From Arthrobacter sp. YN (GTDB lineage: Bacteria; Actinomycetota; Actinomycetes; Actinomycetales; Micrococcaceae), in NCBI RefSeq assembly GCF_002224285.1, contig NZ_CP022436.1:806001-870000 (forward strand): DNA of 64,000 nucleotides. Direction: 5' to 3'. Shown piece by piece: positions 45,052 to 53,000 of the stretch. The position numbers and the translations under genes were made by a program. The first letter of the stretch is position 1; every line of letters begins with the position of its first letter. The notes below the pieces were generated by a model that saw nothing but the letters and a program-made list of their open reading frames with translations, searched no databases and had not been told where the DNA came from.

Positions 45052-45479
45052 CCCAGGGTGCGGCGCGGACGCGCGAAGAGCCCACGCAAGCGTGACTGCG
45101 GCGCGAGGTGACGTGGCCCCGCCAGGTTCGTACCGCCGTCGAGCGCTTCCTGGCGGGTGGCGTAGATACGTGCCACCTGCCCCAGATGGGCTTGGAGCAG
45201 TGTTTGGTCGAGGGCGGAGGATGTGCCGAAAAGACGTAGATCGCCGCCGCGGGCGCGGAGCACGTGCAGTACTTCAAGCAGGCCAACGACGCCGGACGCG
45301 CCTACAGATGTCACGTCGGCAACGTTCAGCAGGACCACTATGGGGCCGTCGGCCGCGGCTTCTGCGGAGAGGTGGCGAACATCCAGGACGCTCAAAGCGT
45401 CCAAAGGGCCCGCGATGGTCAGATCGATTGACGTCAACAAGGTGGGGATGGAATTCGGGGCATGGGAAAGAACGGACAT
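45042..45479 (-). CDS. STAS-domain protein (anti-sigma-antagonist-like)
   Basis: A 145-residue single STAS domain. The fold pattern is DLTIAGPLDALSVLDVRHLS, IVVLLNVADVTSVGASGVVG with the serine position typical of SpoIIAA-like phosphorylation (TSVGAS), then LEVLHVLRARGGDLRLFG. A basic tail (SRLRGLFARPRRTL) follows. It sits between a polysaccharide synthase and a glycanase gene, so a regulatory partner-switch controlling synthase or expression is inferred. AGGAGCG precedes the ATG. Confidence 0.85.
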   Translation of the reverse strand: MSVLSHAPNSIPTLLTSIDLTIAGPLDALSVLDVRHLSAEAAADGPIVVLLNVADVTSVGASGVVGLLEVLHVLRARGGDLRLFGTSSALDQTLLQAHLGQVARIYATRQEALDGGTNLAGPRHLAPQSRLRGLFARPRRTLGWG

Positions 45480-45527
45480 GGGGGCGCTCCTGGCTGGGGG
45501 TTGGAACGGCTTTATTCAGGTTTGTTG

Positions 45528-47420
45528 TCAGGGATGTGTTGGGCGTGAACCTTGTGTGGATTCGAGGACGCGGTTGAGCTCATGCGGGGTGGGAACCGGG
45601 CCCGCCAGATCCTCGCCGGGACCGCGGTACCGTGCGGCCCCGATCACCACGCTCAAAAGTGCCAGGTCCAAAGCAACCCAGGCCAACGTGATGAGCGTGG
45701 GACACAGCGGAGCTTCCCCGGTGGTTACGCGGGCGAGGCCAATGACCGCGGAAATAGCCAGCAACGCCATGGCCGCTACCTGCAGCCTGACGTGCTGGAA
45801 ACCGCGTCCCGTGGCCTGTTTGCTCTTGGCCGTGACGGAGAAGGTGAGGTGCCTGCCGAGAAAAACGGCAGCCGCTCCTGAGCAAGTGGCGGCGATCCAG
45901 GTGGGAAAGAGCGCGAAAGACCATTGCTGGCCACGCCACAGACCCTTCGCGCCATTGCCCGCTACCTGGAACAACACCTGGCACGAAATGAAGAAGGGAA
46001 GGAACAGGCAGAAGAACACCACAGGACTGGCCGTCAACGGATAGGTGCCGGCCCACAGGAAAACCACCGGCGCTGCGATATAGCTCAGGGCGGCAAACCC
46101 GTTGAGGTAGCTGGTCATGGTGCCCAGATACATCAGGCGCTGGGCCACCGTGAGGCCACGAAGCAACAACGGGTTGTCGTTGAAAAACACCTGCATGGTT
46201 CCGGCTGCCCAGCGATGACGCTGGGAGAGCATGGTGGACACATCCTCAGGCGCCAGGCCGTGGACCAGGACCTCGTGGTGGTAAACGCTGCCCCACCCCA
46301 TCGCGTGAAGGTGCATGGCGGTGGCCATATCCTCGGTAATGGTGGTGGTGTCCATGGGGTGGATGGCCAGTGCTTGGTCTGTGTGCGCCACATCCACCGA
46401 CTCCAGGACGGCGTCGAGTTCGGGCACCACATCATCCATGGCATCAGGTACTGACAAAGCGGCCGTATGGAAGGCTACGCGGAGCTCGAAGGTGATCTCC
46501 GCCAAGACATCGCCCCTGCGGACCTGGTGCTCCGCACGCGCCATCGCTTTCAACGCCTCTTCGACCACCGGCATTGCCGCGGGGTGGCGCCTGCCAAGTT
46601 CACCCAGGAGATCCTGCAGCCTTGAGCGGCCCTTACGCAGGGAACTCCACGTCTGTTCCGTGGCTGTGCGCGTGTAGCGGGTCAAGCCCAGGGCCATGAG
46701 GGCTTCCCGGCGCAGGACAGCATTCGAGCCGCAGAAGAACGCCGCGTCCCAGCCATCCTTGCCTTGCTGGATGGGGCCGTAGAACAGTTCCGCCTGGCTG
46801 CCCAGGGGATCCCGGTCTGTGACATTCCAAAAGTGCTGCGGGGTTTGGACGAAGGCCACTTCTTCAGCATCGAAATAGCCCAGGACGCGGTCCAGGAAGC
46901 GGGGTTCAGGGACCTGATCGGCGTCCAGGATTGCCACGAACTCACCGGTGGTCATGGACAGGGCGTTGTTGACGTTGCCTGCTTTTGCGAAGCGCTGCCT
47001 CCCTTCCCATTCGGGTCCGCGGGTGATGTACCCGACGCCTATCTGCCCGGCTGCCTTCGCGAATTCGGTGCGGTTGCCGTCGTCCAGGATCCATGTTTGG
47101 TGCGGGTACTCCATATCCCTGGCGGCGATGGCCGTTTTGAGGACAAGGTCGAGTGGTTCGTTGTAGGTGGCGATGAAAACGTCTACCGTCCTGCCCGGAA
47201 GGGCCGGCGGGGGAGGCGGCCGTCGTCGAGCGTTCCACATGGTGACCGCGTACAGGGCGGATTCGCCCAGGCTGTAAGTCTCGGCCACCACGAGTGGCAG
47301 CGAAATCCACCATGCGTCCCACGCGACCGTGCCGGACCATCGCCAACTGATGTAGATCAATCCAAAGGAAACCACCAGAACTGCAAGAATCCTTACCAGT
47401 ATTTGTCTGTAAATGCCCAT
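45528..47420 (-). CDS. BcsA-like processive glycosyltransferase (family 2)
   Basis: A 630-residue membrane synthase. Two N-terminal helices (about 8-30, 36-58) precede the GT-A domain: DVFIATYNEPLDLVLKTAIA, the DxD motif AILDADQVPEPRFLDRV, TTITEDMATAMHLHAMGW carrying the TED catalytic base, and SQRHRWAAGTMQVF, the QxxRW signature. About six helices follow (430-600). No PilZ domain or RxxxR motif is seen after the last helix, so direct c-di-GMP activation as in BcsA is unlikely. An unusual helical insert of about 120 residues (SRLQDLLGELGRRH onward) separates the DxD and TED motifs. GGAGG lies seven bases before ATG 47420. Operon with STAS and GH26; divergent from GH16. Confidence 0.92.
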   Translation of the reverse strand: MGIYRQILVRILAVLVVSFGLIYISWRWSGTVAWDAWWISLPLVVAETYSLGESALYAVTMWNARRRPPPPPALPGRTVDVFIATYNEPLDLVLKTAIAARDMEYPHQTWILDDGNRTEFAKAAGQIGVGYITRGPEWEGRQRFAKAGNVNNALSMTTGEFVAILDADQVPEPRFLDRVLGYFDAEEVAFVQTPQHFWNVTDRDPLGSQAELFYGPIQQGKDGWDAAFFCGSNAVLRREALMALGLTRYTRTATEQTWSSLRKGRSRLQDLLGELGRRHPAAMPVVEEALKAMARAEHQVRRGDVLAEITFELRVAFHTAALSVPDAMDDVVPELDAVLESVDVAHTDQALAIHPMDTTTITEDMATAMHLHAMGWGSVYHHEVLVHGLAPEDVSTMLSQRHRWAAGTMQVFFNDNPLLLRGLTVAQRLMYLGTMTSYLNGFAALSYIAAPVVFLWAGTYPLTASPVVFFCLFLPFFISCQVLFQVAGNGAKGLWRGQQWSFALFPTWIAATCSGAAAVFLGRHLTFSVTAKSKQATGRGFQHVRLQVAAMALLAISAVIGLARVTTGEAPLCPTLITLAWVALDLALLSVVIGAARYRGPGEDLAGPVPTPHELNRVLESTQGSRPTHP

Positions 47421-47760
47421 TTTTAGCCTCCGGTAACTGCTGGGGAAAAGGCCAAGGCGCGCAGCATGCCCGAACACCCTCGGAGTGAAGGTTGGGAGGA
47501 CACGGCTGACGCGCCTGGAGCATGCATCGTCGATGCTCAGAGGAAGGAATTCGGCTGCGAACGGAATTTCCCTATGCCATCTGGGGTGACATCATTTTCA
47601 TCGCCCAAATGGTTCCTCATTCCACTTTCCCCCGCTTCTATTTCATCGCTGTTACGAAAAAGAAAAGTAAAGTCGCGGTGATTATTTCCAGGCCGTGACG
47701 TTTTGTGTGTCGTCCTGAAAAGGCTTGCGCGCGGATTGCCGCACCGTCAGAGTGGCAACC
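47421..47760. promoter_or_regulatory. Divergent promoter region of the synthase and GH16 genes
   Basis: 340 bp without a gene. It has the perfect palindrome GCATCG-T-CGATGC (47524-47536), extended by outer GAGCAT/ATGCTC arms, about 105 bp before the synthase start codon. An AT-rich stretch (about 47625-47690, with GAAAAAGAAAAGTAAAG) stands out from the GC-rich surroundings and probably holds a promoter. The regulator is unknown. Confidence 0.5.
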
Positions 47761-49023
47761 ATGAAGCGAAGACTCATGCCCCTGACGATGCTCGTCGCCG
47801 GCCTGACCCTCGCAGCTGCTGTCATAGCTCCGGAGCCGTCCGCAATGGCCGCAGCGGGCATGCCGGCCCCGGGTGCGCTGGTGTGGAGTGACGAGTTCAA
47901 CGGCCCTGCCGGCACCGCGCCGGACCCCGGAAAATGGTCCTACGACACTGGAGGATCCGGCTGGGGCAACGGCGAACTCCAGTACTACACGTCCAGCCCC
48001 AGGAATGCCGCAGCAGACGGCAGGGGAAACATGGCCATCACGGCACGCAAGGAGAATCCTGCCGGCTACCAGTGCCACTACGGCTCATGCCAATACACGT
48101 CCGCACGCCTCCTCACCGCCGGAAAATTCAGCCGGACGCAAGGTCGGTTCGAAGCCCGCCTTAAACTACCTCAAGGGCAAGGTATGTGGCCCGCATTCTG
48201 GATGCTGGGCAACAACGTCTTCACCGACGGTTGGCCAGCCAGCGGGGAACTGGACGTCATGGAAAACGTCGGCAAGGAACCCGGAACTGTGTGGGGAAGC
48301 ATCCACGGCCCCGGCTACTCGGGGGCGAACTCGTCCAACGCCAGCTACACCCTCACCAACGGCAAAGCACTGGGTGATGCCTTCCATACGTTCACTGTGG
48401 ACTGGGGACCCGAATCCATCACGTGGTACATCGACGGCACTCCCTACTCACGGAAAACCAAGGCCACAACGCCGGGCCCTTGGGTCTTCGATCACAACTT
48501 CTTCCTCCTGCTGAACCTTGCCGTGGGAGGCAACTGGCCAGGATCACCCGATTCAGGCACAGCGTTCCCCGGGTCCCTGCTGGTTGATTACGTCCGCGTG
48601 TATGAACTCGCTGCTGCTCCATCCCCACCCGTCACCACGGCCGGCATCCGGATCCAGGGCTACGCGGGTAAATGCATCGACGTTGCCGGCCGGCAAGCTG
48701 TGGATGGCGCTCAACTGCAACTGTGGGACTGCGATACGGCAGCCTCGGAGCAATGGACTTTCGCCGCCGACGGCACCATCCGCTCACTGGGAAAATGCAT
48801 GGACGTGGCCTGGGGATCCACATCCAACGGCGCACGCATCCAACTCACCGGCTGCAACGGCAACGCGGCGCAGCAGTTCGTCCTGAACAACGCCGGGGAC
48901 CTGGTTAATCCGCAGGCCAATAAGTGTGTTGACGTCGCCGATTGGAGTCCATCCAACGGTGCACGGCTGCAATTATGGGATTGCGCCGGGTCCGCCAACC
49001 AGAAGTGGTGGCGGATGGCGTAG
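47761..49023 (+). CDS. Secreted GH16 beta-glucanase with ricin-type CBM13 lectin domain
   Basis: A 420-residue secreted enzyme. The signal peptide ends near SAMA (about residue 30). The GH16 domain (about 37-280) has GSGWGNGELQYYTSS, the catalytic GELDVMENVG (E-x-D-x-x-E) and the WYIDG/FFLLLNLAVGGNWPG strands, typical of beta-1,3-glucanase/laminarinase members. A short Pro-rich linker leads to a trefoil lectin (about 292-420) with three repeats, each carrying CIDVAGR- or CVDVADW-type and QLQLWDC/QxW motifs. The enzyme likely binds and cleaves a beta-glucan. The adjacent synthase/GH26 operon suggests the substrate may be a self-made glucan rather than only a nutrient. Confidence 0.93.
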   Translation: MKRRLMPLTMLVAGLTLAAAVIAPEPSAMAAAGMPAPGALVWSDEFNGPAGTAPDPGKWSYDTGGSGWGNGELQYYTSSPRNAAADGRGNMAITARKENPAGYQCHYGSCQYTSARLLTAGKFSRTQGRFEARLKLPQGQGMWPAFWMLGNNVFTDGWPASGELDVMENVGKEPGTVWGSIHGPGYSGANSSNASYTLTNGKALGDAFHTFTVDWGPESITWYIDGTPYSRKTKATTPGPWVFDHNFFLLLNLAVGGNWPGSPDSGTAFPGSLLVDYVRVYELAAAPSPPVTTAGIRIQGYAGKCIDVAGRQAVDGAQLQLWDCDTAASEQWTFAADGTIRSLGKCMDVAWGSTSNGARIQLTGCNGNAAQQFVLNNAGDLVNPQANKCVDVADWSPSNGARLQLWDCAGSANQKWWRMA

Positions 49024-49149
49024 GAAAGCGTCCGACGGCGGCGCGCGACTTTACGGGGCCCGTTCGACTATTGCTGGGGCGGCTGGGGAGCTTCCTGGAG
49101 TAGTCGGCCGGCGCGTGGGTGTGCGTCGTCGTCGCGGCGGCTGGTGGGT

Positions 49150-49187
49150 CGCCCGGCCGGGCTGGTTGTTCTGGGCCCGGCCGGGCG
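49150..49187. terminator. Hairpin between GH16 and nei2
   Basis: CGCCCGGCCGGGC (49150-49162) pairs perfectly with 49175-49187, 12-base loop. It lies between the ends of the convergent genes. The rest of 49024-49234 is very GC-rich with no gene. Confidence 0.7.
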
Positions 49188-49234
49188 GGGCTACGGCTGG
49201 GCTGGTTTTCGGTGGAGTGTTTGCCGTTTCCGCT

Positions 49235-50065
49235 TTACGGAGCCGGCTGGCACCTCGGGCAGAAGTAGATGTCCCGTTCCTCGGTTCCATCCGGGCCGGC
49301 CAACAGGCCACGCCGAACCGTGGCGCCACAGCGCCTGCACGGTTGGCGTTCCCTGCCGTAAACCCAATACCCGGGCCTCAAGGCGCGTGGGCCCAGAGTG
49401 GTCCGGCGGCCTGGGCCAAGGTTTTCGCCGAGGAGCCGCTTGGCGTCGTTCACCGTCGTGGCGAGGTCCGGAACCTCTCCCACAGGGAGGGCGGGGTGGA
49501 TGCCGGAGAGGTAGCAGGCTTCGCAGCGGTAGATGTTGCCAATGCCGGCAAGCTTCCGCTGGTCCAACAGCGCGAAACCCACGGTGACGTCCGGCTCGGC
49601 CCGCAGCCTCCGCAGAGCTTCTTCCTCGTTCCAATCGGGGCCGAGCAGGTCCGGTCCCAGGTGTCCAACTATCTTGCCTTCCTCGGCGGTGGGCACCACT
49701 TCCAGGATGCCCAGTGAGAACCCCACTGCGTCAGCCGTGGCTGTGCGGAGCACACACCGTGCCGTATGGCCGGGCTTGGTCCATCGACCACCCGGCGGAT
49801 AGATCATCCAGTTCCCCTCCATTTTCAGGTGGGAGTGGATGGTCAGGGCACGCGGCCTTTTGCTGGCGCCGGGTGCCTCGTCCACTGGGCCGGTGAGGCG
49901 CATCAAGAGGTGTTTGCCCCGGGGGACCACCTCGGTCATGGTCCAGCCTGCGAGGTTCAGGGTGGCGAAGCGTGGCACACGGAAGTCGGAGGCCGTGATG
50001 GTTTGTCCGGCCAAGGCCTCGTTCAGCCGCGACGCAGCGCGCCAAATGGAATCACCCTCAGGCAC
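49235..50065 (-). CDS. nei2: Fpg/Nei-family DNA glycosylase (Nei2-like)
   Basis: Base-excision repair glycosylase/AP lyase of 276 residues that removes oxidised bases. Starting at GTG 50065 the protein begins MPEGDSIWRA, giving the catalytic Pro2 and Glu3 of the family; longer readings would bury this motif and are wrong. RGKHLLMRL then SHLKMEGNWMIY is the conserved core, and the C-terminal zinc finger is CRRCGA then CPRC. The GTG overlaps the lhr stop by 8 bp. In Mycobacterium tuberculosis lhr and nei2 are likewise neighbours (Rv3296-Rv3297), so a shared repair role is supported by conserved order. Confidence 0.93.
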   Translation of the reverse strand: MPEGDSIWRAASRLNEALAGQTITASDFRVPRFATLNLAGWTMTEVVPRGKHLLMRLTGPVDEAPGASKRPRALTIHSHLKMEGNWMIYPPGGRWTKPGHTARCVLRTATADAVGFSLGILEVVPTAEEGKIVGHLGPDLLGPDWNEEEALRRLRAEPDVTVGFALLDQRKLAGIGNIYRCEACYLSGIHPALPVGEVPDLATTVNDAKRLLGENLGPGRRTTLGPRALRPGYWVYGRERQPCRRCGATVRRGLLAGPDGTEERDIYFCPRCQPAP

Positions 50066-53000
50066 GGATCCGGAGTCCCTTCGGAGTGGAGTAGGCGCCG
50101 GCTGCTGCCAGGGCAACGGCAATGGGGGTTTCGAGGAGGTCGTGGCCGTTGACCTTCTCCATGAAGAGCTTGTCTACGGCGCCGCGGCGCACCACATCCA
50201 CCAAAGCCTGGGCCGCAAGAGCCAGCACGGCTTCGTCTTGGTTGAACGTGAGCAGCGTCTTGCCGCCGCGTTCCACGTAAAGGACCAACGCGCCGTCGAC
50301 CATCACCACCAACGCTCCGGCCTTCCGACCGGGACGGTGCCCGGACCCGGCGTCGACTGACAAAGCAGGCCAGGGAAGGGCCGCGCCGTACGGATTGGCA
50401 GGATCCGTTGCGGCCAAGGCCAAAGCCGACGGTTCTGCCTTGGAAATGCGGGCATCCTCTGTGAAGGACCTCAGCCGGTCCACCGTTGCCGGGACTGCGA
50501 ACTGGGCGGCACCCAAATGCTCGATGAAGTAGCCGCGGCGGCACCGGCCTGCCTCCTCCAACCGGGCAAGCACTTTGTACATGAGCCCGAAGCCGCCAAT
50601 GATGTTCTCCGCCATGACTGAACCGCGGGTCACCACGCCGTACCTGTCCAACAGCAGTTCGGCCGTGCCGCGGGCATGGATGGTGGGATCCAATTCCGGG
50701 GCAGGCAGGGCCGACCATCGGCCCACAGCAGACGGCGGTGCAGCAGCAATTCCGCCTGATACCGAGCCGTAACGACCGCCGGTAAGCCCGGGCGAGCCCA
50801 GCAGGCCGGTCCCGTGCGAGCGCCCCAGCCTGCTGAGGCGGGGAGCCCGCGCCCTCGGGGCCTTGGCCACCTGCCGGTGGGCGGTTTTGCCGCCGGCGAT
50901 CATGGCACGCACGGGAGCGAAGGTATCTCCTGTCACCCTGCCGGCCCAGACCAGGTCCCACAGCGCAGAGACCACGGCGTCGTCACTCAACACCGAATCC
51001 ATGCCGCCCGCCACGTCAGTGAGTTGCCGGAAGAAGTAGCCTCCGCCTGCGCTGAAGTGCTCCAGGAGCCGCTGTTGTGCGTCGCCGGGTTCGAACTCGG
51101 GGGAGGGGTTGAGGGTCAGCTCGGCGGAATCGGCCACGTGGAGGCTGATCCAGCCGTCGTTTCCCGGGAGCGAACCGGCACCGGACCACAGGAGCTCGCC
51201 CGCGGCCATCAGTTCGTCGAGCATGGCCGGTTTGTAGTCCGCCACCCGGCTCGCCAGCACCAAAGGCTCCCAGGCTGAGGCGGGGATTGGTACGCCGGAC
51301 AGCTGGTCCACGGCCGTGATGATGCCGTCCAGTCCGCGCAACGCCTGGCTCCGCGACTTGCCCGGTGGGGTGACGTTTTGCCAAGCCGGCAGGAACCGCC
51401 CGTAAGCGGCGGTGTCAACGGGCTCCACTTCGGCGCGGAGGGCAGCAAGGGAACGGCGGCGCAGCTTGCGCAGAACTTCGGCATCGCACCACTCGCTGGA
51501 CGGCGGGGCGTCCAGGGTCATGAGCTCGCGATCTGCCCCTTCCGCCATGGGCTGGGGTTCGGCCACAGCGTGTGGACGGAACTCTCCCTCCACCACACGG
51601 CCGTCCCCGGCCAGGCGTTTCAGGGCCGTGTTGACCACCGCTACACCGAGTCCCAACCTTGAGGCTGCTTCCGACGCCGTGAACGGTCCGTGCGTGCGTG
51701 CATACCGGGAGACGAGGTCACCCAAAGGATCATTGACCGGCTCAATGAACGCCAAAGGAACACCCATCGGCAGGGGAACGCCGATTGCGTCGCGGAGTCT
51801 TGCGGAATCCTCCACCGCAGCGAAGCGTTCGACGCCGCCGATGGTCACCTTGAGCGCACGGTTGGCTTTCTGCAGGGAAGCGAGGTGCGATCCGGCGTCG
51901 GTGACGGTGCCCGGTGGCGCGGCCGGCGGAGCTTCCTCCAGATGTTCGGCGCCGTCCGGATGATCTGCGCTGACATGCTGCTCCAACGTTCCTGGCTGCT
52001 GCATTGTTTCTGCGGGCTCCACGCCTTGAAGCCGTTCCGCCACTTCTTCAACGCTGAGCGGACCCAACAACCGCAGCAGGTCAGCCACGCCCTCCATCCC
52101 ACGCACGCGCCGGTCAGGGGCCAGCCGCTGCAGCTCCCTTTCAGTGGAGTCGATGACTGCCGCATCCAGGAGCTCGCGCAGTTCCACACGCCCCAGGAGT
52201 TCGTTGAGGAGAGTGGAGTCCAACGCGAGGGCGGCAGCACGGCGTTCTGCCAAGGGGGAATCGCCCTCGTACAGGAATTGGGCCACATAGCCGAACAACA
52301 GCGACTTCGCGAAGGGGGAGGGCTGCTGAGTTGTGGTCTCCACGATCCTGAGTTCACGGCGCTCCACGGAGGCTGCAATGTCTTTCAAGGCGGGGAGATC
52401 GTAAACATCCTGCAAGCATTCACGCACCGTTTCGAGCACGATGGGGAAGGACGGATACTTCCGGGCGACGTCCAGTAATTGGGCTGAGCGTTGCCGCTGC
52501 TGCCACAGCGGTTGCCGTTTGGCCGGGTTTTGGCGGGGCAACAGGAGCGCCCTGGCCGCGCACTCGCGGAACCGTGAGGCGAACAATGCACTGCCGCCCA
52601 CTTCTGCAGTGACGATCTGCTCCAGTTCCTCCGGGTCAAACAGGAACAGCTCAGCGCCGGGCGGCTCATCTTCCATCATCGGCACGCGCAGGACGATGCC
52701 GTCGTCGGCCGCCATCGCGGAACCGTCCAGTCCGTAACGTTGCTGCAGACGTTGCCCCACCGCGAGTGCCCAGGGGGCGTGGACGGGCATGCCAAAGGGG
52801 CTGTGGAGCACAACCCGCCAGTCGCCCAGCTCGTCATGGAAGCGCTCCACCACCAGCGTTCTGTCGCTGGGAACAATCTCCGTAGCTTCCTTTTGTTCCC
52901 TGAGGTACTGAAGCAGGTTGCTTGCCGCGAAGGCGTCCAGGCCACTGGCTTGGCAGCGTTCCATGGCGGGAGCCTCGTCAGCGGCGGAGAGTTCGCGGAT

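Noticed and set aside
45528..47420. c-di-GMP-controlled cellulose synthase
   Set aside because: No PilZ domain or RxxxR motif follows the last helix, and no bcsB, bcsC or bcsZ homologue is adjacent.
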